Shown: one piece after another, positions 33,358-44,197 of the stretch
Numbering within the stretch: position 1 is the first letter of the stretch
How the letters are laid out: every line of letters begins with the position of its first letter
Assembly (NCBI RefSeq): GCF_002575655.3
Contig: NC_053037.3
Coordinates: forward strand, 47,775,242-47,839,241
Source of the DNA: Aegilops tauschii subsp. strangulata
Lineage: Eukaryota; Streptophyta; Magnoliopsida; Poales; Poaceae
Length of the DNA stretch: 64,000 bases
Reading direction: 5' to 3'
Position numbers and translations under genes: made by a program
The notes under the pieces: generated by a model
Seen by the model: the letters and a program-made list of their open reading frames with translations, nothing else
The model's database searches: none
Told to the model about the DNA's origin: nothing

Positions 33358-35022
33358 CTAATCCTCGAATAGATATGGATATTCTGCCTGGAGAAAATCT
33401 TCCCTTTCCCATGTAGCTTCATCCTCAGTGTGGTTGCTCCACTGAACCCTGAAATTTTTTGTTGTTTTCTAACGGGTCCTCCTTTCAGACTCTTCCAAAA
33501 TCTTTACTGGCCTCTCTCTGTAGGTGAGGTCTGGTTGTATATCAATGCTTTCATGAGGTACATGCTTCTCCGGGTTACTTACACATTTTCTCAATTGTGA
33601 GACATGGAACATGTCATGGACGTCTGACAGCTCCTTGGGTAGGTCTATTTGGTAGGCTACCGTGCCTCTTCGTGCAATTATACAGAATGGTCAAATAAAT
33701 CTCGGGGCTAGCTTCCCCTTAATTTTGAACCGTTGCAGGCCCCTCATAGGAGATACTCGTAGGTATACGGAATCACCGGGTTCAAAGCTGACCTCGCGAT
33801 GCTTTTGATCGTAGTAGCTCTTTTGTCGGCTCTGTGCTGTCTTGAGTCTGTCCCTGATCTATTTAACTTTCTCCTCGGCCTCCTTGAGCATGTCTGGGCC
33901 GAAGATACGACCGTCGCCTGTTTCTGACCAATTCAGTGGGGTACGACACCTCCGTCCGTACAGTGCTTCAAAAGGTGCCATATATAAGCTGGCTTGGTAA
34001 CTGTTGTTGTAAGCAAACTCGGCATACGGCAAACTCTCTTCCCAACTGGATCCATAGGTGAGCACACAGGCTCTCAGCATATCTTCTAGGATTTGGTTCA
34101 CACGTTCCGTTTGTCCATCAGTCTGAGGGTGGTACGCTGTACTGAAAGCTAGTTGTGTGCCTAGAGCTTGTTGCAGGTGATCCCAAAATTTAGAGACAAA
34201 TTGAGTGCCTCGGTCGGATATTACATTCTTTGGGACTCCATGCAAACAAACTATACGGGAGAGATAAAGCTTGGCTAGCCTTTGAGTGGAGTAGGTTGTC
34301 TTCACGGGAATGAAATGGGCTACCTTGGTTAGCCTATCTGTGATGACCCAAATGGCATCATTTCCGTGTTGCGATCGAGGTAGTCCGACAATAAAGACAA
34401 TCCCAATCTCATCCCACTTCCATTCAGGTATCCTGTTTGGCTGGAGTAGCCCTGCTGGCTTTTGATGTTCGGCCTTGATGCGTTGACATGAATCGCAACA
34501 AGCAATGAATGCGGCTATATCTCTTTTCATACCGTGCCACCAAAATCTTTCCTGAAGGTCTTTGTACATTTTGGTCCCTCCAGGGTGGATCGAGTATGGA
34601 GCGGTGTGGATTTCGGTTAGGATTTGTTGCTTGAGTTCCCCAATGTTAGGTACGCAAAGTCTGTCTCCGTACCATAATATTCCTTCATTGTCTGTGACGA
34701 ACTCTGAAGCCTTACCAAGGTTCATTTTCCTTTTTATACCTTCGATGCTGGGATGTCCCTGTTGAGCCTTCTTAATTTGTTCCATAAGGGTGGGATGTAT
34801 CTCCAGATTTGATAAGGTGCCCTCAGCGGCTAACACCATGTTGAGTCTAGTGAACTCTTGCTGAAACTCAGGCCTCAAGTTTTTTGTACTGTCGCCATCC
34901 GGGCTAGGGTTCGGACTAAGGGCATCAGCCACTACATTTGCCTTCCCTGGATGGTAGTGAATGCCGACATCATAGTCCTTGACCAATTCCAACCAGCGCC
35001 GTTGGCGTAAATTTAGTTCTGG
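33358..35022 (-). pseudogene. Element B integrase and C-terminal chromodomain-like region
   Basis: In the gag-pol frame this part has an integrase zinc region (GGTKMYKDLQERFWWHGMKR, CDSCQRIKAEHQKP) and a catalytic core with ISDRGTQFVSKFW (second Asp) and QTDGQTERVNQ (Glu). At the first Asp position the codon 34396-34398 encodes Val, in EIGIVFIVGLP. The C terminus contains SYYDQKHREVSFEPGDSVYL and a chromodomain-like VQWSNHTEDEATWERED. Internal stops: TAG 33859-33861, TGA 33691-33693, TAG 33469-33471; the frame ends at TAG 33358-33360. Loss of a DDE residue makes this integrase inactive regardless of the stops. Confidence 0.88.
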
Positions 35023-36498
35023 CTATGTGAAAATATATTTAAGGCTCATATGGTCGGTATATATTTCACAACGATTTCCCAACAGAAAGTGCCTCCACTC
35101 CTTGAGTGCGTGTATGACTGCTGGGAGCTCCAAGTCATGTGTTGGGTAATTCTCCTCATGTTTCCGCAGTTGCCTGGAGGCATACGCGACAACTTTGCCA
35201 TCCTGCATCAGCACACATCCGAGACCCTTCCGGGATGCGTCACAATATACTTCGAAACTCTTGTGTATGTCTGGCACGGTTAATACCGGTGCGGTTGTTA
35301 GCTTCCTCTTGAGTTCTTGGAAGCTTTTCTCGCATGCTTCCGTCCATACAAACTTCTTATCTTTCTTGAGCAACTGGGTTATAGGTTTTGCCACAGTGGA
35401 GAATCCTTCAATAAATCTCCGGTAATATCCAGCCATTCCTAGGAAACTCCGAACTTCGGTCACGTTGGCTGGTGGCTTCCAGTCAAGTATGGCTTTGACC
35501 TTTTCTGGGTCTACGGCTATGCCTTCTTGGTTCAATATATGGCCCAGGAAACGTCTTAGCCAAAATTCACACTTGCTAAATTTGGCGTACAATTGGTGTT
35601 TCCTTAATTCTCCCAAAACAATTCTGAGGTGCTCAGCATGCTCCTCTGGTGTTCTTGAATATACCAGAATGTCGTCAATGAACACCACAACAAATTTGTC
35701 CATAAACTTCATAAACACTTTGTTCATGAGGTGGACGAAATAAGCGGGGGCGTTTATCAATCCAAAAGGCATCACTGTGAACTCATATAATCCGTATCTG
35801 GAGGTGAATGCTGTTTTAGGGATATATTCTGTCCGTACTTTCAATTGATGATATCCTGATCTCAAATCAATTTTTGAGAACACCTTGGCTTGCGCGAGTT
35901 GGTCAAACAAATCATTTATCCGTGGCATCGGATATTTGTTTTTGATGGTAACCATATTCAGAGCTCGATAGTCTATACACAATCTCAGTGTCCCATCCTT
36001 TTTCTTGGCGAATAAAACTGGCGAACCCCAAGGTGAGGAGCTGGCTCGAATAAATCCTTTGTCCAATAATTCCTTTATCTGCTTCTTCAACTCTACCAAT
36101 TCTGAGGGTGCCATCCTGTAAGGTTTCTTATAGATGGGAGTGGTGCCAGGTGCTAGTTCAATGCTGAACTCAATTTCTCGGTCTGGATGCATGCCTGGTA
36201 GTTCTTCAAGAAATACGTCTGGAAACTCGCACACCACTGGAACCTTTCTCAATTCCGAAATGTCCATTTTGTTCAAATTTGGTTGCTGTGACCGTGGTCT
36301 TTCCTGAGCCGTAACCTTTATTGTCTTGCCGTGATGATGAGTGGGGATCACAGTCCGATTGAAACAGTTAATAAATCCTTTGTTGGTGGTCAACCAGTCC
36401 ATCCCTAAAATGACATCCAGTCCTTTATTTTCCAACACGATGAGGTTTGCTTGGAACGGTAGTCCTTCGAACTCAATGATCACTCCTTGGCAGTTACT
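35023..36498 (-). pseudogene. Element B protease end, reverse transcriptase and RNase H
   Basis: The frame begins with the end of protease (VILGMDWL). RT follows with [54 protein letters not shown] and the active site [12 protein letters not shown]. The RNase H core has [18 protein letters not shown] and [12 protein letters not shown]. It copies the RNA genome into DNA. This part is free of indels and of stops until TAG 35023-35025, where relatives have Gln. All core RT residues that I can recognise are present. Confidence 0.9.
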
Positions 36499-37764
36499 CT
36501 AAGCGATTTGTTTATTTCCGGGGGACTTGATGATCATAGATTTTTCCAAGGGAAGTATCGGAAAACCATGTTGTAAAACAAAATACTTCGAAACGAACGA
36601 ATGGGAAGCTCCAGAATCAAACAAAACCGTGGCAGGTACTGTGTTGACAGGGAACGTACCGAGCATGATGTCTGGGGCATTCTGTGCTTCTTCCTTGGTC
36701 ACATGGTTCAGGTGACCCTTCCTGTGGTTGTTGTTGGGATTGAAATTGTTGCGCTTGGGGGCTGGATTATTCCCACCATTGTTTGGCTTGGGGCCCGAGT
36801 TCCTTGGTTTTGGACACTGTTTGGCATAGTGCCCTTCTTCACCACAAGCATAGCATGTGACCCCCTGACGGTACGTGAACTCTTTGTCTCTGGCATGAAA
36901 CTGTCTGACGGGCCTTGGATCAGTAGTCGTGGGTTTCCTTGCTTCTGTCCTTGGAACCTCAGTCCTGCTTCTGTTGTTGTGAGCAAGAGTCGTCTTGTCC
37001 CTCTTTCGCTTACGGATATCTTCCAGACTACGGCGCTCATTCTCCAAGGTAATGGCCTTGGCAACCAGAGTTTTAAAATCCGGGAAGGTGTGTACAACCA
37101 GTTGGCATCTTAGTGCCGGTGCCAGGCCTTCCAGGAATTTTTCCATCTTCTTGTCCTCTGTCATGTGCTCGTCGTAGGCATAACGAGATAGCTGGGTAAA
37201 CTGACTGTTGTATTCTGTCACTGACATGCCTCTTTGCTTGAGGTCATCAAATTCTCTTTTCTTGATTTTTATGATGCTCCAGGGGATGTGCGCCCCACGA
37301 AAGCCTTCCTTGAACTCTTCCCAGGTGATGTTGTGTTCACTGGGATGCATGTGTAGGAAGTTTTCCCACCATGCTGCAGCTGCTCCAGTAAGGTAGTGTG
37401 GTGCATAAAGCACCTTCTCATGATCTGAACACTGAGCAATAATCAGTTTCCTTTCGATGTCACAAAGCCAATCATCGGCTTCAAGTGGCCTATCGGTGTG
37501 AGCAACCGTTGAAGGGAGAGTCTTCTGTAATTCAGACAACTTGGAGTGTGGCTGGTACGGCTCACGGTGGTTTCCCATATTGATGACGTGGTTCATCATC
37601 TCTTGGTGTTGCTGTTGGCTTTGTTCAAAAAGGCGGCATACTTGAGATAAGGCGGCCTCACTGTCTTGTTGACTAGACTGTCCCTAAGTGAAGTTGTTGC
37701 TGGTCTGAGTCCCAAATACTTCTTCTGGCTGATTGGGCATGGAACGAGTCCATGGACGAGACAT
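36499..37764 (-). pseudogene. Element B gag and protease active site
   Basis: The start is taken as the ATG at 37762-37764 (MSRPWTRSMPNQPEE). The capsid domain is GAAAAWWENFLHMHPSEHNI through LEGLAPALRCQLVVHTFPDF. A basic linker follows, then a CCHC knuckle CYACGEEGHYAKQC, an Asn/Pro/Lys-rich stretch and the protease active site VLFDSGASHSFVSKYF. In-frame TAGs are at 37684-37686 and 36499-36501; otherwise the frame is continuous into RT. The ATG at 37599 would be a second choice if the upstream TAG were original. Gag builds the particle and binds RNA through the knuckle. Confidence 0.88.
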
Positions 37765-38160
37765 TTTCCACTCTGGGGTATTATTTGCGAAAATCATGAG
37801 AAGAACTACGAGGTGCAAGAAAAATCTTGCAAAGACAAAAATTTAAAAGATCTCAAGATTTTCAAGAAAACATAAACAACTCTGCACGGAGAAGAGACGC
37901 TTAACACAAATCTTACACGCGAAACGCAAACATACAATACAACACTCAGGATGTGTGTACACATTCCTGACATGTTATTAGCACACTCTCGGGGGTGCAG
38001 CGAGCACAACTACTACAAACTAGCGTACAGATAAAACACATCATACAGGCAGACATGACGCGCGACTACACGGCGCTCTCAGTCGGAGATGGTGATGATG
38101 TCCTTTCCCTTGCCGAGAGCAAGACTCAGCGGTGCAGGAGATTCAACATCCACCTCCTCT
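37765..38160 (-). other. Spacer between the accessory ORF and gag in element B
   Basis: About 400 bp with no sustained minus-strand frame. A Ser/Arg/Ala-rich translation near 38000-38160 could be the frame-shifted end of the accessory ORF. Confidence 0.4.
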
Positions 38161-38880
38161 CTAGCAGGCTCCCGGCGCGAAGCACTGCGCTGCGGTGATG
38201 GCGCGGGGGCGACCGGTGGCAGTGTGGGTGCGGCAGGCGGTGCAGCCCTGACTGGAGTAGGAGTGATGACTCGGTCGAACTGTGGTAGGCAGACGGCGAG
38301 CAGTGGCTAAAATGGCCAGTGCATAAGAGGCTGAAGATGAGATGAATGTCAGAGGCGGTGCTGTGTGAAGAAGCTCCTTCCTGCAGGTAGGACCGCCCCG
38401 AACTAAGTCCATCCGGGCAGCCACAAGATCGTCCACGAGGTTGTCGAAAGACTCCTCCAGAGCCTTGAGATACTCCACAACCATCTCGATGGCTTCATCT
38501 CGCTCTCCCCGATGGTAGGCGAATGCATAGTGACAAGTGTATGGCACATGGCATGGGAGGTAGCGGTAGCGACGAGTCTTCATCATAGGAAGAATGTCCC
38601 GAAGGCGAGCTATCGCCTCACGGGCAGCCATCTGTATGGCATGCCTCTCCGTAGGCATGGCCCTTCCCACAAAACGGAAGTGGCGAGATGCAGAACGTCC
38701 TCCCTTGAATTGCACCACGGCTTGGTTCATAGACACGTCGTCGCTGAGCTTGTGCTGGTAAAGTGTGAACTCCGGGCGAGTCGCTGGCCCGATCGCGAGC
38801 TTGGTGATGGAAACGAGGAGCTTGACAAACCCCTCGGGCACGTTCGTGAACACTCGAGTCTCGCAGTTGCTGCCGGCCAT
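38161..38880 (-). CDS. Accessory ORF upstream of gag in element B, function unknown
   Basis: A 239-codon frame begins at the ATG 38878-38880, about 165 nt downstream of the PBS, on the same strand as gag-pol. It is hydrophilic, with a compact alpha/beta-looking N terminus (MAGSNCETRVFTNVPEGFVK), a segment RHAIQMAAREAIARLRDILP, an aromatic-rich RRYRYLPCHVPYTCHYAFAY and a helical stretch EAIEMVVEYLKALEESFDNL. No retroviral, zinc-finger or membrane motif is seen. The last 40-50 residues look unlike the rest (Thr/Ala/His-rich), so a frameshift near 38300 may have replaced the original C terminus. It may be translated first from the genomic RNA; gag would then need reinitiation or splicing. Confidence 0.6.
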   Translation of the reverse strand: MAGSNCETRVFTNVPEGFVKLLVSITKLAIGPATRPEFTLYQHKLSDDVSMNQAVVQFKGGRSASRHFRFVGRAMPTERHAIQMAAREAIARLRDILPMMKTRRYRYLPCHVPYTCHYAFAYHRGERDEAIEMVVEYLKALEESFDNLVDDLVAARMDLVRGGPTCRKELLHTAPPLTFISSSASYALAILATARRLPTTVRPSHHSYSSQGCTACRTHTATGRPRAITAAQCFAPGAC

Positions 38881-39027
38881 CTACAAAAGTAGGCAAAAAT
38901 TCTGAGTAGTCAAGTCATAAATTTTATGATGACCAACAGAAAATAGCCACAATTGCAAAATGCTGAAAAAGCACAAAAGACGCTAATAACCGATTAGCGA
39001 TCGCACCTAGTGGCTTCCTACAGTCAG
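38881..39027 (-). other. 5' leader of element B
   Basis: AT-rich noncoding stretch between the PBS and the accessory ORF start. Confidence 0.6.
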
Positions 39028-39043
39028 CCTGGCTCTGATACCA
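39028..39043 (-). other. Primer-binding site of element B (initiator tRNA-Met type)
   Basis: The minus strand reads TGGTATCAGAGCCAGG, starting four bases inside the 5' LTR end. This is the standard plant iMet-tRNA complement. Confidence 0.85.
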
Positions 39044-39739
39044 AGCTTGTCACGACCGGTCTTTCAATAAAATATTTATTGAGAGACCAATCCCTTTTAC
39101 GGACCAGTAAAGAAGAATTCCTTCTCACTGACAGACAATATCTTGGTCACAGAAGACAAATACCAGGAGTACTGAATATAATACAAAGTTGAGCGGAGAC
39201 TGCTCAACAATTTATTACATGCACGCCGATAAAACATAACGACGGATATGGTGGCATAACTACTAACTCATGATAACAACGGTGGTGGAAATATCACAGC
39301 GGAGCGGGTGATATGACTCCTGAAGACTACAGCCCTTCGAGCGTCGGAGTGAAGCTCGAGGAGATTTATTGCGGGTGGCGGAAGCGTATATAATACAAGT
39401 GACCAAAATCCAAGATCGCACGGGGCTGACTGGGACTCCTCTAGGCGTCATTCTCACTAGCAAACTCTTCATCCAAGAGATCGCCTTCGTCAACATCTGG
39501 CCAAATCAACAAGCCAGGTGAGTACTATGAAAGTACTCGCAAGACAGTTCGGACATAAGATATAACAAATTTAAGCATGATGCATATGCATAGGTCAACA
39601 AGTGCACTCAGACATAGAGATAAAACTGTACGGGAAATAAAAGAGAAGTCGGGCGGTAGTCCTCCCGAAATCCCAAAATAATATACTGGGTGCCAAACGA
39701 GGGTCTGAATGACTCCTCGAGAGGAAAATGCAAGAAATA

Positions 39740-39985
39740 CAATGCCCCAGTCGGGCGTCAAGGCGACACCACATAAAGGGCTTATAACAGGGAATAGAAG
39801 ACAAACATGCCACAGTCGGACATCTGAGCGACATCATATAAAGGGCTTATAACAGAAAATAAAAGACAAACATGCCATAGTCGGACGTCTGATGCGACAT
39901 CACATAAAGGGCTTATATTGAAAGTAAAAGGCAAACATGCCACAGTCAGACGTCTGAGCGACATCACATAAAGGGCTTATACCAT
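39740..39985. repeat. Tandem array in the right LTR of element B
   Basis: A divergent first unit and three good units of the roughly 64-bp repeat, against four good units in the left LTR and four in the solo LTR. Confidence 0.85.
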
Positions 39986-41694
39986 AACTCAATAATTCAG
40001 TAGTTCGAGAATATAAATTATTACAAATACGAGACAAATATAAGGTTAGTCCATCCACATGAATAACAATTAAACTGGGTTTACCACTTGAGTTTGTTCA
40101 CCGGGGATAAAATTTCCACGAGGATAGGTATGGATATACTGATCACTCTACTTGATCATGGATACGATGATTTGGAAGGATTTGACTCTGCAGAGTTTGT
40201 ACTTTAACCACAGCCACCGGATTTCAGTAGTCACGGGGACTAGTTCCGTTTACGGTGTTTTGGAGGAAACACGTCTAACCAGTACACACCCATTCAACCT
40301 TCCGAAGCCAGGAATCACCCTCGGCAACGTTCAAGAAAAACCTTGAGACGGGGAGGCTACAACCTCGCGTAGCATGGGCTCAAATTTCTATACGCGCGCT
40401 CTAAGGGGTGCCCCCCTCTCGGTCCCAACCGGAAACACCCATGCCCCCTGACCGGATGACTGGCTTTAATCCAGGGCCATGGAACCATCATCCCGGCCCC
40501 TCTGTTTGGTGTGTACACGGAAAGAGGTTACCAACTTACTAAACCGCATTCTGGCAGAAAACATGTGGTAGCACGGAAGGGGAAAGAACGATAACGTGAC
40601 TCCGTCCACGTTAACGTCGGAATTTAAACGGAAGACGTAAGGCTAGCATGCTACAACAGTATCACCTCACTACCCTTCATGTCACCACATGACTAGGCCA
40701 TCTCTCCTCAGAGATCTCAGTAACTTGGGAACACACGTGTAGTTGCCTCACATGCAACGAGATACCCACCGATGCTCATATGCCATGCACAACCTTTCAC
40801 GCAAACATGCAAAAACACCTATCATATCAAAGGTTCAAACATGCTTGCCTGGTTCGGAGAAGTCGGAGTCTAGCTCGGCGAAGTTCGCGGCTCCGTCACC
40901 TCTCCCGGAACCTACGGTATAATGAAAATGCATACTAACGTGAAAACCAACGTGTGCATAAAAGTTGTTTCCAAAATTTTTCAAATAAATCCCATTAAAA
41001 ACTAGACAAAATTATAAGACTGTCAGAAAAAGAATCACTCAAAAATCATTTTTTATCAAAAAGTTATAAGAGTTTCTATCCAGGGACTCATCTGTAATGA
41101 AACAGAAAAGTTCCAGGGGCTAAACTAAGAAAACAGAAAACGATTCGAATAGAAATGCGTCAGCCCACAGAGAAAGCGTACTCTGCCCGAAGGCGCCAAC
41201 AGAAAACGCTTCGGGGGGAAAAGAAGAGAGTCTGACGTGGGGGGTCCACTTGTCAGGTTTGAAAACCTCGCCGGCGCCCGAAGGCTGCGGTGGTCGACGA
41301 CGTTGAACCACGGCGAGTCAGGGAGATCAGAGTGTACCAAGAGTATCAGCGTGTCCTTCCTCGTCGGTGGGTGGTGGACTTGGGCGTCGGAGAGCACCAC
41401 GTCGACGGCGACACTTTCTCCGGCGGACGGCGGCTCGGGCGATGGTGGGGAACTCCGGTGGTGTGCTGCAAACCTCGAATTGAAGCGCGGGTCAGAAGGA
41501 GGGATGCACTAGAGAGTTACTGGCAAGAGATGGGAGGCAGGGGTGCACACACGGGAGCGAATCGAGCTAGATCCCGTGGCGGGTCGCGGTGGCCGGAGTT
41601 GAGGAAGGAGACTCCCTCGGGGCTCTTACAGTGGCTGGGCGGGGTCTTCGTGGAGTGCAGAGGTGGTGTGGGTACTAGCTGGAGCTCGGGGCCT

Positions 41695-41705
41695 CTCTTT
41701 ATAGG
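41695..41705 (-). promoter_or_regulatory. TATA box of the element B 5' LTR
   Basis: The minus strand reads CCTATAAAGAG, identical to the left LTR site. Confidence 0.55.
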
Positions 41706-42996
41706 CGGTTCGAGGGGGTGGCCGTGAACGGGGTTTCTCCGGCGAGCAATTACGGCGAGGCAGCGGCTTGGCAAGGAGTTTAGGTGGCCAGGTAGCATCA
41801 GTGAGGTGTACTGGTGCCGTTCCCCTGCTAATCCTGGTCGGTCTTGGCGTAATGGCGCCGGTCCACGGTGGGGTGGCCGCACGGGCACGACGGCGGCAGA
41901 GAGCGCGCTCTGCGCCCAGCGGTTCACGACGAAGGTGGCAGCACGCACTAGGGAGTGGAAGACCACGCGGCGATCTCCGGTGGCTTGGGCGGCGCTGGGT
42001 GGCGCCGTCTGCGCCGCGCCTCTCTCTGGCGGCCGCAAAGCCGCCGCTGGCATCGGTCATGGGGCGGCGCACCTCCTCCAGCACGTCGCCGATGCCCGCA
42101 AACATCCAGGTGCTCATGTGGTGCAGAGGACAAGGGGGAGGGGACAGGGAACGCGGCGACGCCGGGGCACTGGTGAGATTGGCATCGGACACTGAAGAAA
42201 CGACAGTGGTTCAGACACTGTTAACTGAATTTGACTGAACTTGACATTGCCAGTGCTCTGAAGGTGTTCGATGAAATGATTTGGTGTGAAGAAAATTTTT
42301 CCTGGGGCTGGGACTTGGTGAGGTGACCTCTCAATGCACCCAGAGGTTGCCTGATTTTTCTCAGAATTTCTGGAGAAGGATTTGAATGAATTTCATCAAA
42401 TCTGGCAAATCTGGTCCAAACTTGCAGCAAGTGTAGTTTGAAAATTTTGAACTGAAGACCAGTGGATCTTCATGGATCTTGGTTGAGGGTTCAAAGTACT
42501 AGGAGGGGAAAACGGTTTGGGAGTAAAAATCAAAGCAGAAAGTGTAGTTCCTTTGTAAACCTCCAAGGGTCAAGATATGAGGCAGAAATTGTTTTTGATA
42601 AGAAATAAGTGGAAATAAATATATGGAGAGGTCCAACTTGCTGGATTTGAAGTAAATCATGATCCAAAGGTGAGGAGAGGTTTATGAGAGTGGAATTGCA
42701 CTAAGGTCATGGCAAGAGAGGTTTGTTGAAAGTGGCAAAGAATCATTTCAAAGGCCATAGTGCATTTTTCAAAGAAATTTTCAAAAGCCATTTTTCCCAA
42801 GTGAAAGGCATTTTGGTTTGAGTCCAAATCACAGAAAGAACCTCCAAGACCAAAATCAAGTCTTGGGTGAATCCAAATAAAATCCTTGCCCAAAAGAACA
42901 TTTTGAAAGGGAGGGTTCTTTTCTAATTTTTTTTTAAATACCTCCCTCAAGTCTAATAAATTTTTGAAAAGGCCAAATAAAACTTTGGGTGTCACA

Positions 42997-43001
42997 CATT
43001 G
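42997..43001. other. Target-site duplication of element B, right copy
   Basis: CATTG follows the LTR end GTCACA and matches 29293-29297. Confidence 0.9.
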
Positions 43002-43666
43002 TCTTCTTTAGGTGTATCCACCATGTATATATCGTATGAGGAGGTGGCTGTCCAGTGCTCTGTGGGTGGTGGTTCCCGTTCTTCTCCGGCATCGTCGTCC
43101 ATACGGTCAATGTCTTCTGAGTCGAAATCAAGCATGTCGGTCAAATCGTCGACAATGGCTATCAAGTGGGTGGTGGGTGGGTAACGAAGTTCTTCATCGT
43201 CTGCTTCCCACTCAAGCCGGACATAGTTCGGCCAAGGATCTCCTGACAAGGAGAGAGACTTTAATGAGTTTAACACAACGCCTAAGGGTTAGTGTTGGAA
43301 GATGTCCGCGGAGCTGAACTCTAAGATCGGCGCCCGGTCAGATTCGATGGGTGCGGATACACGTGGTTCGAAGCCTATGGACGGAGACGAGTACAAGGTT
43401 CCGATGACACGGGCCTCGTTGGAGGTCAGGTCTGTGTTCGGCTCTAGCGCCGTTGAGTCCACGGCATCCGTGGCGAGGTTGAGTCTCCCGTCCTCGGATG
43501 GCGTGCTCTGCTCTGGATCTAAGGCCAGTGCACTTACAGGCGCGATCTCCCGCACATGGTCCGATGACCGATTTAGGTCATGTTCATCGTGGCGGCGGGG
43601 CGCGGCTGTCATAGGCCTGAATCCGTCGAAGATCAAGTCTCCGCGGATGTCAGCAGTGTAGTTCAA
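43002..43666 (-). pseudogene. Element E gag, N-terminal region right of element B
   Basis: Two adjoining minus-strand frames (43289-43666 and 42992-43276) give acidic proteins. The first has SALALDPEQSTPSEDGRLNL; the second has DPWPNYVRLEWEADDEELRY and DLTDMLDFDSEDIDRMDDD. An acidic N terminus is usual in gag of this element type. A stop or frameshift separates the two near 43280. Without element B the segment would continue into 28781-29292 and the capsid domain. Confidence 0.6.
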
Positions 43667-43854
43667 GCTTCCAAACCTGACCTGATGGCCAGGGACGTAG
43701 CAGTCGATCTGCTCCAGATGACCAAGCGAGTTGGCCCGCAGTGCGAAGCCGCCGAATATGAAGATCTGTCTGGGGAGAAAAACTTCACCCTAGACGGCGT
43801 TATTGTAGATGATTGAAGGAGCCATCAAGCCTTATGGTGACGACACAGTGGAAC

Positions 43855-43872
43855 TCTCAATGAAAGCACCAA
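43855..43872 (-). other. Primer-binding site of element E (probable)
   Basis: The minus strand reads TTGGTGCTTTCATTGAGA directly inside the 5' LTR. The position is right; the tRNA was not identified. Confidence 0.5.
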
Positions 43873-44197
43873 TGTCGGTGTCAAAACCGGCGGATCTCTG
43901 GTAGGGGGTCCCGAACTGTGCGTCTAAGGCTAATGGTAACGGGAGGCGAGGGACACGATGTTTACCCAGGTTCGGGCCCTCTCGATGGAGGTAATACCCT
44001 ACTTCCTTCTTGATTGATCTTGATGATATGATTATTACAAGAGTTGATCTACCACGAGATCGTAGAGGCTAAACCCTAGAAGCTAGCCTATGATTATTAT
44101 TGTTGTTGTCCTACGGACTAAACCTTCTGGTTTATATAGACACCGGAGTGGGCTAGGGTTACACAGAGTCGGTTACAGAGAAAGGAATCTTCATATC
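43873..44197 (-). repeat. 5' LTR of element E (right copy), cut by element F
   Basis: TGTCGGTGTCAAAACC... matches the left LTR at 21431 for 325 bp and stops at 44197, where F is inserted. About 150 bp remain beyond the window. A TATA box is at 44131-44138 on the minus strand. Confidence 0.88.

Larger units (their letters stand above)
29298..42996 (-). mobile_element. Element B: complete chromovirus-type gypsy retrotransposon with 4-kb LTRs
   Basis: LTRs at 29298-33315 and 39048-42996, perfect TSD CATTG, an iMet-type PBS next to the right LTR and a PPT next to the left LTR. On the minus strand the order is accessory ORF, gag with CCHC, protease, RT, RNase H, integrase and a C-terminal chromodomain-like segment. 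That C terminus and the very long LTRs suggest the Tekay/Del branch. gag-pol is one uninterrupted frame apart from point stop codons. It is inserted in the gag of element E. Confidence 0.93.
39048..42996 (-). repeat. 5' LTR of element B (right copy)
   Basis: 3,949 bp, TGTCACGACCGG...TTTGGGTGTCACA. It is about 70 bp shorter than the left LTR, mostly because one tandem-array unit is missing (array 39740-39985). A minus-strand TATA box at 41695-41705 should drive the element. Confidence 0.93.
21431..44197 (-). mobile_element. Element E: non-autonomous gypsy retrotransposon (Fatima-like), interrupted by elements B and F
   Basis: The left LTR is complete (21431-21901). The right LTR (43873-44197) matches it and is then cut by element F. 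On the minus strand it carries gag and protease but no reverse transcriptase, RNase H or integrase. An intron-containing gene lies on the opposite strand. The LTR text resembles the Fatima family as I recall it, which is unverified. Element B sits inside at 29298-42996. The right end and the second TSD lie outside the window. It would depend on a related autonomous element for enzymes. Confidence 0.85.
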
